Counted from the first letter of the stretch, positions 36,080 through 45,168 are shown. The stretch: DNA of 64,000 nucleotides from Stenotrophomonas sp. ISL-67 (GCF_018612915.1 NZ_JAGGRL010000008.1:23944-87943), one strand, 5' to 3'. Program-made: numbers and translations. Notes: generated from the letters alone by a model not told the origin.

Positions 36080-37078
36080 ATGAGTGTCTGGGCCATCGGC
36101 GACCTGCAGGGCTGTTACGACGTGACCCAGCGTCTGCTGGAGAAGATCCGCTTCGACCCGGCGGTGGACACACTGTGGTTCTGTGGCGACCTGGTCAACC
36201 GTGGCGGCCAGTCGCTGGAAACGCTGCGGCTGGTGCATTCGCTGCGCGACCAGAGCGTGGTGGTGCTGGGCAACCACGATCTGTCGTTGCTGGCCGTTGG
36301 TGCCCGCACCGAGGAAGAGCAGCGCAAGGTCAACCCGGACCTGCTGCGGGTCGTGCAGGCCGAAGACCGCGATGTACTGCTCGAATGGCTGCGCCTGCAG
36401 AAGCTGGTGCACGTGGACCGCGAGCTGGGCTGGATGATGGTGCACGCGGGCCTGGCCCCGAAGTGGACTACGCAGCTGGCCGAGAAGCACGCCCGCGAGG
36501 TGGAGGTACAGCTGCACGGCAGCGGCTACCGCAAGCTGTTCCGCAACATGTACGGCGACAAGCCGGGCTGGTCGCCCGGGTTGGCCGGCTACGACCGTTC
36601 GCGGGCGATCATCAACCTGCTCACGCGCATGCGTTACTGCACGCCGCGTGGGCGGATCGGGATCGAGGACAAGGGCACGCCGGGCACGCAGGAACAAGGG
36701 CTTTACCCTTGGTTCGAGGTACCGGGCCGGGTCGAACGCGATCTGAAGATCGTGTGCGGGCACTGGTCGGCGCTGGGCCTGACGATCACCCAGGGCGTGC
36801 ATGCGATCGACACCGGCGCGGTCTGGGGCGGCAAGCTCACGGCACTGCAGCTGGACACCGAAGAGCTGCGCGTGGTGCAGGTGCCGGGCCGCGATGTGCC
36901 CAAGCCGGTGACGCCGCCGCGCCCGCCGGTGCGGCGCAATGAGGACGAAGGCAGCAGCTCCAATGGCCGTCCCCCGCGTGGTCCGCGCAACAGCAACCGC
37001 GGCCCACGCCAGCAGCAGCCACGGCGCGCGCCCGAACCGAGCGGCAACGAAGGCAACAGCACGCCGACCACGGCGTGA
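36080..37078 (+). CDS. apaH: symmetrical Ap4A hydrolase with C-terminal extension
   Basis: 332 residues. The metallophosphatase core (1-275) carries the ligand motifs AIGDLQGC, FCGDLVNRG, VVLGNHDLSLL and MMVHAGL, plus VCGHWSALG near the end. It cleaves diadenosine tetraphosphate to two ADP and also decaps Np4-RNA in the family. The last 55 residues, rich in Pro, Arg, Asn and Gln (RRNEDEGSSSNGRPPRGPRN), are absent from the 280-residue E. coli enzyme and look disordered. TGGAGG precedes ATG 36080. Confidence 0.94.
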   Translation: MSVWAIGDLQGCYDVTQRLLEKIRFDPAVDTLWFCGDLVNRGGQSLETLRLVHSLRDQSVVVLGNHDLSLLAVGARTEEEQRKVNPDLLRVVQAEDRDVLLEWLRLQKLVHVDRELGWMMVHAGLAPKWTTQLAEKHAREVEVQLHGSGYRKLFRNMYGDKPGWSPGLAGYDRSRAIINLLTRMRYCTPRGRIGIEDKGTPGTQEQGLYPWFEVPGRVERDLKIVCGHWSALGLTITQGVHAIDTGAVWGGKLTALQLDTEELRVVQVPGRDVPKPVTPPRPPVRRNEDEGSSSNGRPPRGPRNSNRGPRQQQPRRAPEPSGNEGNSTPTTA

Positions 37079-37134
37079 CGCGCATGCCGGCGTGACGCAC
37101 GACGGCACTGCGGCACTGCGGCATTGGCGGCATC

Positions 37135-37156
37135 GTAGAGCCGGGCTCTGCCCGGC
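37135..37156. repeat. single SMAG/REP palindrome
   Basis: GTAGAGCCGGGCTCTGCCCGGC between the convergent 3' ends of apaH and folA. Confidence 0.88.
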
Positions 37157-37224
37157 TGCAGTTGGATTCAGGCGAACGGCCCACAACCGCGAGTATCCCT
37201 GGCTTGGGCCGACAGCGCCACCGC

Positions 37225-37716
37225 TCAGCGCCTGACGTAATCTACGAAATCAAAGGCGAACGCGTGTTTGGCGTCGGCGTCATGGTGCTCGCGCGCGACT
37301 TCGGTCCACTGTTGTGGATCGACTTCGGGAAAATGCGTGTCGGCCGCTACCTCTGCATCTACCCAGGTCAGATGCAGGTCGGTGGCCTGGTCCAGCAGCT
37401 GGCGGAAGATCTCGCCGCCACCAATTACGCACAGCTCGTCGGCACCGACGGTTTCTGCGAACTCCTTTGCTTCTTCGATTGACGCCACTGCCTGCATGCC
37501 CTCGAACGGCACCTGGCCCGAACGGGTCAACACCAGGTTCGGTCGGCCGGGCAGCGCGCGGCCGAGCGACTGCGCGGTCTTGCGGCCCATCAGGATCGGC
37601 TTGCCCAGTGTCAGTGCCTTGAAGCGCTTCAGGTCGTCCGGCAGCTGCCAGGGCAGCTGGTTGTCCTGCCCGATGCCGTGGTCGCGGTCGAGGGCGACGA
37701 TCAGGGAGAGCTTCAT
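37225..37716 (-). CDS. folA: dihydrofolate reductase
   Basis: 163 residues, chromosomal [27 protein letters not shown] with the NADPH/folate loop, substrate Asp in [32 protein letters not shown], and the C-terminal [13 protein letters not shown]. It reduces dihydrofolate to tetrahydrofolate and is the trimethoprim target. The start at ATG 37714-37716 overlaps the thyA stop as ATGA. The enzyme that makes dihydrofolate and the one that recycles it are thus co-translated. Confidence 0.95.
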   Translation of the reverse strand: MKLSLIVALDRDHGIGQDNQLPWQLPDDLKRFKALTLGKPILMGRKTAQSLGRALPGRPNLVLTRSGQVPFEGMQAVASIEEAKEFAETVGADELCVIGGGEIFRQLLDQATDLHLTWVDAEVAADTHFPEVDPQQWTEVAREHHDADAKHAFAFDFVDYVRR

Positions 37717-38507
37717 ACCGCCACCGGCGCCTTGATCGCCGGGTGCGGGTGGTAGTCGTCGATGCGGATGTCGTCGAACTGGAAGCCGAACAGATCGGTC
37801 ACCTCCGGGTTCAACCACAGCGTGGGCAGCGCGCGCGGTTCGCGCGCCAGCTGCTCACGGGCCTGCTCGTAATGGTTGGAATACAGGTGCGCATCGCCCA
37901 GGGTGTGTACGAAATCGCCGACCCCCAGGCCGGTGGCCTGCGCCACCATGTGGGTCAGCAGCGCGTAGCTGGCGATATTGAACGGCACGCCCAGGAAGAT
38001 GTCGCCGCTGCGCTGGTACAGCTGGCAGCTCAGCTTGCCGTCCACTACATAGAACTGGAACAGGTTGTGGCAGGGCATCAGCGCCATCTGCGAGAGCTCG
38101 CCCACGTTCCAGGCGCTGACCACCAGCCGCCGCGAATCCGGGTTGCGCTTGATCTCGTCCACCAGCCACTGCATCTGGTCGATGCTGCCGCCGTCGGCCG
38201 TGGCCCAGCTGCGCCACTGCTTGCCGTAGACCGGGCCGAGGTCGCCGTTCGCGTCGGCCCATTCGTCCCAGATCCGCACCTGGTTGTCCTGCAGGTAGCC
38301 GATGTTGGTGTCGCCCTTCAGGAACCACAGCAGCTCGTGGATGATCGAGCGCAGGTGCAGCTTCTTGGTGGTGACCAGCGGGAAACCGTCGTTGAGGTTG
38401 AAGCGCATCTGCCAGCCGAACACGCTGCGGGTGCCGGTGCCGGTGCGGTCGGACTTTTCCGTGCCGTGTTCGAGCACGTGCTCGAGCAGGTCCAGGTACG
38501 CTTTCAT
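37713..38507 (-). CDS. thyA: thymidylate synthase
   Basis: 264 residues, exactly the E. coli length, with catalytic Cys146 in [14 protein letters not shown] and dUMP-binding Arg and Asn residues in [10 protein letters not shown] and [12 protein letters not shown]. It makes dTMP and dihydrofolate from dUMP and methylene-tetrahydrofolate. It is sandwiched by 4-nt overlaps with lgt upstream and folA downstream. Confidence 0.96.
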   Translation of the reverse strand: MKAYLDLLEHVLEHGTEKSDRTGTGTRSVFGWQMRFNLNDGFPLVTTKKLHLRSIIHELLWFLKGDTNIGYLQDNQVRIWDEWADANGDLGPVYGKQWRSWATADGGSIDQMQWLVDEIKRNPDSRRLVVSAWNVGELSQMALMPCHNLFQFYVVDGKLSCQLYQRSGDIFLGVPFNIASYALLTHMVAQATGLGVGDFVHTLGDAHLYSNHYEQAREQLAREPRALPTLWLNPEVTDLFGFQFDDIRIDDYHPHPAIKAPVAV

Positions 38508-39400
38508 GCCTTGCCCCCAGCAGCGGCAGGGGTGGCCGGCAGCACCGGCTGCAGCACCGGTGCGCGGCGCGACAGCACCAGCAGCACCAGGCCAAACGCG
38601 ACCAGCGGCAGGCTCAGCAGCTGGCCGCGGGTGAACCAATCAAAGGCCAGGTACACGCCGTTGTCGGGCATGCGCACGAATTCCACCGCGAAGCGGAACA
38701 CGCCGTACATCAGCGCGAACAGGCCCGACACCAGGTAACGGTGGCGCGGCGTGGCCGACACCGCCCACAGCACCGCGAACATCACCAGCCCTTCCAGCAG
38801 CGCTTCATACAGCTGCGACGGGTGGCGGGCGAACTGATTGAGCGCACCGGTGGCGAACTGCTCGCGCAGCGCCGGCATGTCCAGCTGGTCCAGCGGTGCC
38901 GGCAGGCCCGAGGGAAACACCACGCCCCAGGTGCCGTCGGTGTACTTGCCCCACAGCTCGGCGCCGATGAAGTTGCCGATGCGGCCGAAGCCCAGGCCCA
39001 GCGGCACCAGCGGCGCCATGAAGTCGATGGTATCGCCCAGGTGCAGGCGGTGCTTGCGCGACCAGTACCACGAGGCGAACAGCACGCCCAGCAGGCCGCC
39101 ATGGAAGCTCATGCCGCCGTCCCAGACCTTGAACAGCAGCAGCGGGTTGTGCAGGAAATCGCCCAGCGCGTAGAACAGCATGTAACCCACGCGCCCCCCC
39201 ACCACCACGCCGAGCATCGCGTAGAACAGCAGGTCGGAGAAGCCGTTGGCATCCACGCCCGGCAGGCGCCCCGCCGCGATGCGCCGCCGCCCCAGCCACC
39301 AGGCCGCGGTGAAGCCGAGCAGGTACATGATGCCGTACCAGTGCACCTTGACCGGCCCAAGCGAGATGGCGATGGGGTCGATGTCGTGGAAATAGATCAT
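38504..39400 (-). CDS. lgt: prolipoprotein diacylglyceryl transferase
   Basis: 298 residues with seven predicted helices. The Lgt signature is [15 protein letters not shown] (about 138-152, GAE where NGE is common) and HGGLLGVL holds the essential His. It transfers diacylglycerol to lipoprotein precursors in the inner membrane. It is first of the lgt-thyA-folA overlap operon. The conserved lgt-thyA pairing is widespread in proteobacteria. Confidence 0.95.
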   Translation of the reverse strand: MIYFHDIDPIAISLGPVKVHWYGIMYLLGFTAAWWLGRRRIAAGRLPGVDANGFSDLLFYAMLGVVVGGRVGYMLFYALGDFLHNPLLLFKVWDGGMSFHGGLLGVLFASWYWSRKHRLHLGDTIDFMAPLVPLGLGFGRIGNFIGAELWGKYTDGTWGVVFPSGLPAPLDQLDMPALREQFATGALNQFARHPSQLYEALLEGLVMFAVLWAVSATPRHRYLVSGLFALMYGVFRFAVEFVRMPDNGVYLAFDWFTRGQLLSLPLVAFGLVLLVLSRRAPVLQPVLPATPAAAGGKA

Positions 39401-39451
39401 GGGCGATGCCTTGCAGGTAAGCGGCTATTCTCGGGCCAGCGCCACCGTACC

Positions 39452-39940
39452 TCAACCAAGCAGTTGAGGCGTATTGGGCAGGGCGTCATCCTGGGACCCG
39501 CTGCCGGGCCGATAGTGCCCGGCCAGCAGGTCCGATACCTCGGCGATGGCCAGCAGCACCGCGTCCTGCAGCACGCCGTTGCGCAGCTGCTGCTGCATGT
39601 GCGCGCAGACCGCCTGCCACTGCGCCTCGCCCACTCTGCCGCGCAGGCCACGGTCGGCCACCAGCTCGATGGCGTGGTCGGCCAGCAGCAGGTAGACCAG
39701 CACGCCGTTGTTCTGCTCGGTGTCCCAGGTGCGCAGCTGGGCGAAGGCATGTTCCGCCCGCTGGCGCGGCGTCACCCGCTGCCAGAGCGCCGTCAGCGGC
39801 AGGTCCGCTTCCACCGCGAACATGACCTGGCCGCCGTGGCGGCGTTCGCCTGCGGCGATCGCGTCGGTGATCGCCTGCAACGCAGCCGGCGGGAAGGTCC
39901 GCCGCAGCGACGGGGCGAACAGATGGCGCCACCAGCGCAT
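39452..39940 (-). CDS. TPM domain protein (cytoplasmic or anchored form)
   Basis: 162 residues with a TPM (TLP18.3/Psb32/MOLO-1) domain: FPPAALQAITDAIAAGERRHGGQVMFAVE, VLVYLLLADHAIELVADRGL and a C-terminal helix. There is no clear signal peptide; the first 12 residues are basic. It is last in a lemA-TPM-TPM operon. Its ATG overlaps the preceding stop by one base (TGATG). Family members act in membrane-protein or photosystem quality control, but the bacterial role is not settled. Confidence 0.82.
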   Translation of the reverse strand: MRWWRHLFAPSLRRTFPPAALQAITDAIAAGERRHGGQVMFAVEADLPLTALWQRVTPRQRAEHAFAQLRTWDTEQNNGVLVYLLLADHAIELVADRGLRGRVGEAQWQAVCAHMQQQLRNGVLQDAVLLAIAEVSDLLAGHYRPGSGSQDDALPNTPQLLG

Positions 39941-40815
39941 CACCAGCCCCCCGAGGCGCCACCGCCTCCGGATCGCCCACCGCCACCGCCCCAGCCACCA
40001 CCGCCGCCGAAGCCACCGCCCCCACCAAAGCCACCCCCGCCCCAACCGCTGTTGCGGGCGAAGCGGCCGACCCGGCCGGAGGAGAAGCCGACGAACAGCC
40101 CGATCAGCCCGGCCAGGCCGCTGGCCAGCCACAGCGAGGTGAACAGGAACGCGGCCACCGCCGCCCCGCCCCCACCCAGCAGCGCGCGCACCGGGCGCGG
40201 CAACCAGCCCAGCAGGGCACGGGCGAAGGTGCCAACGAAGAAGCCGATCACCAGGGCGACGGTGAAGCCGTCACCGCCGCTGCCGCGCGGCGCTGGGTTG
40301 GCGCTGACCGGGGCCGGCAGGTCCTCGCCATCGATCAGTTTGACCAGCGCCGCGGTACCGTCGGCCAGCCCGCCCGCGTAATCCCCGCTGCGGAAGTGCG
40401 GGGCCAGGTATTCCTGGATCACCCGGTTGGCGATGGCATCGGGAATGGCGCCTTCCAGCCCGTAGCCCGGCTCGATCCGCACCCGCCGGTCGTCCTTGGC
40501 CACCACCAGCAACACGCCATCGTCCACGCCCTTGCGGCCGATGTTCCACTGCTCGAACACCCGCTGGGTGTACTGCTCGATCGTCTCGGGCTGGGTGCTG
40601 GGCACCATCAGGATCTGCAGCTGGCTGCCCTTGCGCTGCTGCAGCGCCAGCGCCTGTGCTTCCAGCGCCTGCTTCTGCGTGGCATCCAGGGTGCCGGTGG
40701 TGTCCACCACCGGCGAGGTCAGCGGCGGAATTGCCGCGTCTGTCTGCGCCCACGCAGCCCCCGCCAGGCACAGGCCCAGCAGCAACAGCGCGCGCTGCAG
40801 CAGGCGGAGGTTCAC
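39940..40815 (-). CDS. TPM domain protein, YgcG-like
   Basis: 291 residues. The signal peptide spans 1-23 (LLLGLCLAGAAWA). The periplasmic TPM domain covers about 30-165, with PVVDTTGTLDATQK and GVLLVVAKDDRRVRIEPGYGLEG. It is followed by two membrane helices (about 185-245) and a Gly-rich tail (GGGGFGGGGGFGGGGGWG). This is the YgcG layout. It begins 3 nt after lemA, with which such genes typically co-occur. Confidence 0.88.
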   Translation of the reverse strand: MNLRLLQRALLLLGLCLAGAAWAQTDAAIPPLTSPVVDTTGTLDATQKQALEAQALALQQRKGSQLQILMVPSTQPETIEQYTQRVFEQWNIGRKGVDDGVLLVVAKDDRRVRIEPGYGLEGAIPDAIANRVIQEYLAPHFRSGDYAGGLADGTAALVKLIDGEDLPAPVSANPAPRGSGGDGFTVALVIGFFVGTFARALLGWLPRPVRALLGGGGAAVAAFLFTSLWLASGLAGLIGLFVGFSSGRVGRFARNSGWGGGGFGGGGGFGGGGGWGGGGGRSGGGGASGGW

Positions 40816-40818
40816 CGG

Positions 40819-41466
40819 TTACTGGGCCGGCGCCGGGGCCTGCTGCGGCGGCGGCGCGGGGGCGGGGGCCGGGGCCGCGGGCTGCGCGCCGAACTTCACG
40901 GCCGGCGGCTGCGAGATCTGCGCTTCATTTTCCACGGTGAAGTTCGGTTTTTCCTTGTAGCCGAAGAGCTTGGCGGTGATCAGCTGCGGGAACGAGCGGA
41001 CGTAGGTGTTGTAGTCCTGCACCTGCTGGATATAGCGGCCGCGGGCCACGGTGATGCGGTTCTCGGTGCCTTCCAGCTGCGCCTGCAGGTCGCGGAAGCC
41101 CTGGTCGGACTTCAGGTTGGGGTAGTTTTCGGTGACCACCAGCAGCCGCGACAGCGCACCGCTCAGCTCGCCCTGTGCCTGCTGGAACTGCTTGAGCGAG
41201 TCGGCATCATCGGCGTTCACGTTGACCTGGCCCACCCGCGCGCGGGCGTTGGTCACATCGGTCAGCACCTGGCGTTCCTGGTTGGCATAGCCTTCCACGG
41301 TCTGCACCAGGTTGGGGATCAGGTCGGCACGGCGCTTGTACTGGTTGAGCACCTCGGCCCAGCCGGCCTTGACCTGTTCATCCTTCTGCTGGATGGAGTT
41401 GTAACCACAACCGGACAACAGGCTGGCCAGAAGCGCCAGCAGGATCAGTCGGGTGGATGTACGCAT
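40819..41466 (-). CDS. lemA: LemA family protein
   Basis: 215 residues. An N-terminal lipoprotein-like signal has lipobox LLSGC (Cys20). The LemA coiled domain follows with VKAGWAEVLNQYKRRADLIPNLVQTVEGYA and NYPNLKSDQGFRDLQAQLEGTENRI, then an Ala/Pro-rich tail after 190. Function in the envelope is unknown. It leads a three-gene operon with two TPM-domain proteins, a pairing conserved across bacteria. Confidence 0.9.
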   Translation of the reverse strand: MRTSTRLILLALLASLLSGCGYNSIQQKDEQVKAGWAEVLNQYKRRADLIPNLVQTVEGYANQERQVLTDVTNARARVGQVNVNADDADSLKQFQQAQGELSGALSRLLVVTENYPNLKSDQGFRDLQAQLEGTENRITVARGRYIQQVQDYNTYVRSFPQLITAKLFGYKEKPNFTVENEAQISQPPAVKFGAQPAAPAPAPAPPPQQAPAPAQ

Positions 41467-41550
41467 GGCCGGCTCCGGAATCGGGTGGTCGGGAGCCGGA
41501 GAATGCCATGAATAGGGGTGAATTCGCCGTTAGGGTCGCCTCGCGCGCCC

Positions 41551-41572
41551 CGCCCCCTGAGTCAGGGGGCGG
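41551..41572. repeat. CCCCCTGAGTCAGGGGG hairpin
   Basis: CGCCCCCTGAGTCAGGGGGCG, the same palindrome as the lead hairpin of the tandem repeat near 20.6 kb. It is placed 11 nt past the TerC stop and may act as a transcript-end structure. Confidence 0.75.
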
Positions 41573-41582
41573 CGGCGTCCCC

Positions 41583-42332
41583 TTACCAGTTGCCCGCACC
41601 CGGCACGTGGTGCGCCAACGCGCGGCGGCGCATCAGCAGGTTCAGCCACTCCACCAGCACCGAGAAGCCCATGGCGGCGTAGATGTAGGGCTTGGGCACG
41701 TGCACGTCCAGCCCGTCCAGGATCAGCACCGCACCGATCAGCAGGATGAAGGCCAGGGCCAGCATCTTCACCGTCGGGTTGGCGTCGATGAAACGGCCCA
41801 GCGGGTTGGCCGCCAACAGCATGACCGCCACTGACAGCAGAATGGCCGCGACCATCACCGGTACGTGGTCGGCAATGCCGACCGCGGTGATCACCGAGTC
41901 CAGCGAGAACACGATGTCAATGATGGCGATCTGCGCGATCACCATGCCGAACACGGCCGAGGCCTTGGTGGTGGTGGGATCTTCGTCTTCGCCGCCGGTG
42001 ATCAGCTCGCGGATTTCCATGCCGCCCTTGATGATCAGGAACAGGCCACCGAGGATCAGCACCAGGTCGCGGATGGAGATGCCCATGCCGGCCACGGTGA
42101 ACAGGTTGGCCTGCATGTGCGCCAGGTAGGCCAGCGAGACCAGCAGCAGGATGCGGGTGATGCACGCCACCGCGATGCCGAGCTTGCGCGCGAACGGACG
42201 GCGCGCTTCGGGCAGCTTGCTCACGGCGATGGAGATGAACACCAGGTTGTCGATGCCGAGCACGATTTCCAGTGCGCTCAGGGTCAACAGGGTCAACCAG
42301 ACGTTCGGGTCGGACAGCAGCTCAAGCAACAT
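41583..42332 (-). CDS. TerC family membrane protein
   Basis: 249 residues with about seven helices. TerC acidic motifs are intact: LSALEIVLGIDNLVFISI (about 19-36) and IIDIVFSLDSVITAVGI (about 136-152). The family includes Alx and MeeF-type manganese or calcium exporters and tellurite-resistance TerC. No yybP-ykoY riboswitch fits the 44 nt upstream. Probable metal exporter; the ion is not determinable. Confidence 0.88.
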   Translation of the reverse strand: MLLELLSDPNVWLTLLTLSALEIVLGIDNLVFISIAVSKLPEARRPFARKLGIAVACITRILLLVSLAYLAHMQANLFTVAGMGISIRDLVLILGGLFLIIKGGMEIRELITGGEDEDPTTTKASAVFGMVIAQIAIIDIVFSLDSVITAVGIADHVPVMVAAILLSVAVMLLAANPLGRFIDANPTVKMLALAFILLIGAVLILDGLDVHVPKPYIYAAMGFSVLVEWLNLLMRRRALAHHVPGAGNW

Positions 42333-42376
42333 GGACCAGGATCCTTACCAAGGGGGAGAACGATACGTGGGGCGCG

Positions 42377-42757
42377 TCAGAACACGCGCGGCGCCAGGAC
42401 CAGGCCCCAGCACAACAGAACATTCATCATCAGCACGAACACCGCCGCCGAGCCCATGTCCTTGGCGCGGCCAGCCAGCTCATGGAATTCGGCGCCGTAG
42501 CGTTCGATCACCGCTTCAATCGCCGAATTGGCCAGTTCCATGGCCAGCACCAGCAGCATCGAGCCGATCATCAGCGCGCGCTCGACCGGGGTCTGGCCCA
42601 GCCAGAACGCCAGCGGTGCCAGCACGATCAGCAGGTAGACCTCCAGCCGGAACGAGGACTCGTGCAGCCAGGCAGCCCGCAGGCCCTGCCAGGACCACAC
42701 CGCGGCCTTGAAGATGCGCTTGGGGCCGCGCGGCATGTGCCCGATTTCATCAGCCAC
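42377..42757 (-). CDS. dgkA: diacylglycerol kinase
   Basis: 126 residues with three helices, matching DgkA: RIFKAAVWSWQGLRAAWLHESSFRLE and the catalytic MELANSAIEAVIER (Glu and Asn). It phosphorylates diacylglycerol for phospholipid recycling. GTG at 42757 gives the length and the MAD start usual for the family, with GGAG upstream. ATG at 42736 would shorten it by 7 residues. It lies 44 nt upstream of the TerC gene on the same strand. Confidence 0.9.
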   Translation of the reverse strand: MADEIGHMPRGPKRIFKAAVWSWQGLRAAWLHESSFRLEVYLLIVLAPLAFWLGQTPVERALMIGSMLLVLAMELANSAIEAVIERYGAEFHELAGRAKDMGSAAVFVLMMNVLLCWGLVLAPRVF

Positions 42758-42936
42758 GCAGGGACACTCCGCAGCGGGAAGGGAAGCAGGACAGCAGGTG
42801 CGGGGCACGACAAGGGGTCATGGGCAGCGCGGCAGGCGTTGAAGAATCGGACATTTTGCCACACGGGGGGGCCTGACCGGCCAACCGCCATCGCGCGCCC
42901 GGCCTAGAATGACCGTACGCATCCATGGAGCCGTTC

Positions 42937-43668
42937 ATGTCCCAGCGTTTCGCCCGTCCCCTGCTGCTCGCCCTGGCGCTGACCGCCAGCCTGCCCGCCC
43001 TGGCCCTCACGCCTTCGCCCGCGCCGGCGCCGGCGCCGCCAGAGGTTCCGGCCCAGGTGTCGAACGTGGCCTGGGCCGGCGACATGGCCGCCTTCGCCAA
43101 GGCCGACGCCGCCACCCCGCCGCCGCGCGGCGGCATCGAATTCATCGGCAGCTCTTCGATCCGGATGTGGGACACGCTGGCGGCCGATTTCCCGGGCCAG
43201 CAGGTATTCAACCGCGGCTTCGGCGGGTCCGAAGTGCGCGACAGCACCTGGTATGCCGGGCAGATACTCATCCCCTACGCGCCCTGCAAGGTGTTCTTCT
43301 ACGCAGGTGACAACGACCTCAACAGCGGCCGTACGCCTACCCAGGTGCGCGACGACGTGGTGGCGTTCGTGCAGCGCGTGCACCGCGACCTGCCGAAGAC
43401 CACCGTCGAGGTGATCTCGATCAAGCCCAGCCCGTCGCGCGCGCAGCTGCTGCCGGCGGTGCAGGAGGCAAACGGGTTGATCCAGCAGGCCTTGGCCAAA
43501 CTGCCCAACACCGGCTACACCGACATCTACACCCCGATGCTGGGCGAGGATGGCCAGCCGCGCGCGGCGTTGTTCCGGGAAGACATGCTGCATATGACGG
43601 CGGATGGGTATGCGATCTGGCGCGATGCGTTGGCACCGAAAGTGCAGTGTGACGCGGTGAAGCGGTAA
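42937..43668 (+). CDS. secreted SGNH/GDSL-type hydrolase
   Basis: 243 residues. The signal peptide spans about 1-24 (LLLALALTASLPALA) and is followed by a short Pro-rich linker (TPSPAPAPAPPE). SGNH blocks are present: block I FIGSSSIRMW with the nucleophile Ser, block II FNRGFGGSEVRD, block III FYAGDNDLN and block V DMLHMTADGY. It is probably a periplasmic or exported esterase or lipase. I prefer ATG 42937 because GGAG lies 8 nt upstream; ATG 42925 is alternative. Confidence 0.85.
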   Translation: MSQRFARPLLLALALTASLPALALTPSPAPAPAPPEVPAQVSNVAWAGDMAAFAKADAATPPPRGGIEFIGSSSIRMWDTLAADFPGQQVFNRGFGGSEVRDSTWYAGQILIPYAPCKVFFYAGDNDLNSGRTPTQVRDDVVAFVQRVHRDLPKTTVEVISIKPSPSRAQLLPAVQEANGLIQQALAKLPNTGYTDIYTPMLGEDGQPRAALFREDMLHMTADGYAIWRDALAPKVQCDAVKR

Positions 43669-43801
43669 GAGCGCGTGTTGTTCGCGGTCATGCGTTAAAG
43701 GGCCGATCAGCAAGGTCGGCGGTCGTTTGGGAACCGACCCTACCGCGCTCGCTCACCTGCACGCAGGCAATGGAAACGCCGTCGCTCTACGCTTTTACGG
43801 G

Positions 43802-45073
43802 TCAGCGGTAAATGATCGTGGCCTGGGTGCCGACGCCGGGTTCGCTGGTCAGCGCGATCTTCCAGCCGAAGCGGTCGCACAGGCGGCGCACGATCGACAG
43901 GCCCAGGCCCGTGCCCTGCGGCCGGCTGGGTTCGGCGCGGTAGAACGGCTCGAACGCGCGCGACAGCGCTTCGGCTGACATGCCGATGCCGGTATCGCGC
44001 ACCACCACGCGGTCGTCCAGCACGTCCACGTCGATGCGACCTTCATCGGTGTAGCTGCACGCGTTGCGCAGCAGGTTGCTGACCACCACCTGCAGCACCC
44101 GCGGCGGCGCGTGCAGGTGCACCGGCGCCCCGCTGTGCAGGTGGATCTCGACCGGCCGGCCGGCGATCAGCTCGCGCGCGTTGTCGATCTCGTAACGCAC
44201 GATCTCGTTGACATCGAACAGCTCGATCTGCGGCTCCACGTCCGCCTCGCGCGCGAGGATCAGGAACGCATCGATCACCGCCTCCATGTCGCGCCCCGCG
44301 CGCTGGATGCGGTTCAGGCCGCGGCGCAGCCGCGGCGTCATGTCCTGGTCGCCCAAGGCCATGTCACTGGCTACCCGGATCACCGTCAGTGGCGTGCGCA
44401 GTTCATGGCTCGCATCGCGGGTGAAGTTGCGTTCGCGCGCCACGTGCGCGGTGACTCGCGTGGCCAGCGAATGCAGTGCCGCCGCCAGCTGCCGCGTTTC
44501 GCCCTGCATGTCCGCCGGCAGCTTTTCCGGTGCCAGGTCCGATGCTTCCGGATGGCCCGGGTTCCAGCGCGATACCCGCCGCGCCAGCCAGTTCACCGGC
44601 GAGACCAGCCGCTTCGAGGCGCGGTAGGTGATCCACGAGGCGCCATACACCGCCAGCAGCGTCAGCAGCACCGGGACGATGCCGAACCAGAACGCCAGCA
44701 TTTCCGCGCGCGAACGCAGGAACACCAGGTACAACTGCCCCTCCGCGCGCGCGTCGACCAGCACCAGCTGGTCGTCGGCCTCCAACTCGTGGAAGCCGGG
44801 TGCCAGCGTGCGCAGGTTGGGCGGCAGGCTCAGCGCCGACTGCCCCGTTTCCAGCAGGTAGCCGCGGATGTTGCGCGTGTTCGGCGGCGGCTGCGCGGGC
44901 GAGGCCGCGTGCAGGTCCCAGAAGTAGGTCGCTTCTTCCTGCAGCGCGCTGCTGACCAGGCTGTGCTTGATCACCAGCGACACCAGCCAGGCACCCAGCA
45001 GGATGCCCAGGCTGGCCAGGACGGCCTGCAGGATGAAGACAATGCGGATCTTGCGCGGCAGACCGTGCGGCAT
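43802..45073 (-). CDS. two-component sensor histidine kinase
   Basis: 423 residues. Helix 1 (about 10-34), periplasmic sensor (35-118), helix 2 (about 125-147), HAMP-like linker, then H-box RDASHELRTPLTVIRVASD (about 222-240) and ATPase N, G1 and G2 boxes (SNLLRNACSY, VRDTGIGM, GTGLGLSIV). The sensor segment EEATYFWDLHAASPAQPPPNTRNIRGYL resembles the RstB/BfmS-like group. The signal is unknown. The partner regulator lies upstream on the same strand, with 151 nt including a hairpin in between. Confidence 0.88.
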   Translation of the reverse strand: MPHGLPRKIRIVFILQAVLASLGILLGAWLVSLVIKHSLVSSALQEEATYFWDLHAASPAQPPPNTRNIRGYLLETGQSALSLPPNLRTLAPGFHELEADDQLVLVDARAEGQLYLVFLRSRAEMLAFWFGIVPVLLTLLAVYGASWITYRASKRLVSPVNWLARRVSRWNPGHPEASDLAPEKLPADMQGETRQLAAALHSLATRVTAHVARERNFTRDASHELRTPLTVIRVASDMALGDQDMTPRLRRGLNRIQRAGRDMEAVIDAFLILAREADVEPQIELFDVNEIVRYEIDNARELIAGRPVEIHLHSGAPVHLHAPPRVLQVVVSNLLRNACSYTDEGRIDVDVLDDRVVVRDTGIGMSAEALSRAFEPFYRAEPSRPQGTGLGLSIVRRLCDRFGWKIALTSEPGVGTQATIIYR

Positions 45074-45142
45074 TACGAAATCCAGGTCGGGTCGCCGCGA
45101 TTATAGGAAAGCGCGCCGTTATTCCATCGTGCAAGCAATGAC

Positions 45143-45168
45143 GATGCCCCGGCAGGTGCCGGGGCATC
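45143..45168 (-). terminator. hairpin between response regulator and kinase genes
   Basis: GATGCCCCGGC and GCCGGGGCATC pair perfectly over 11 bp with a 4-nt loop. No U-tract on either side. It is likely a partial terminator or processing site that sets regulator above kinase. Confidence 0.5.

Noticed and set aside
42333..42376. Manganese (yybP-ykoY) riboswitch before the TerC gene
   Set aside because: Only 44 nt separate the gene from dgkA, too short for the riboswitch, and its conserved loops are not visible.
43695..43745. Sequence CGTTTGGGAACCGACCCTACCG, similar to 5985-6005
   Set aside because: A short shared motif (also GTTTGGGGACCGACCTACCG in copy A flank) may be another repeat fragment, but two short matches are too little to define a family.
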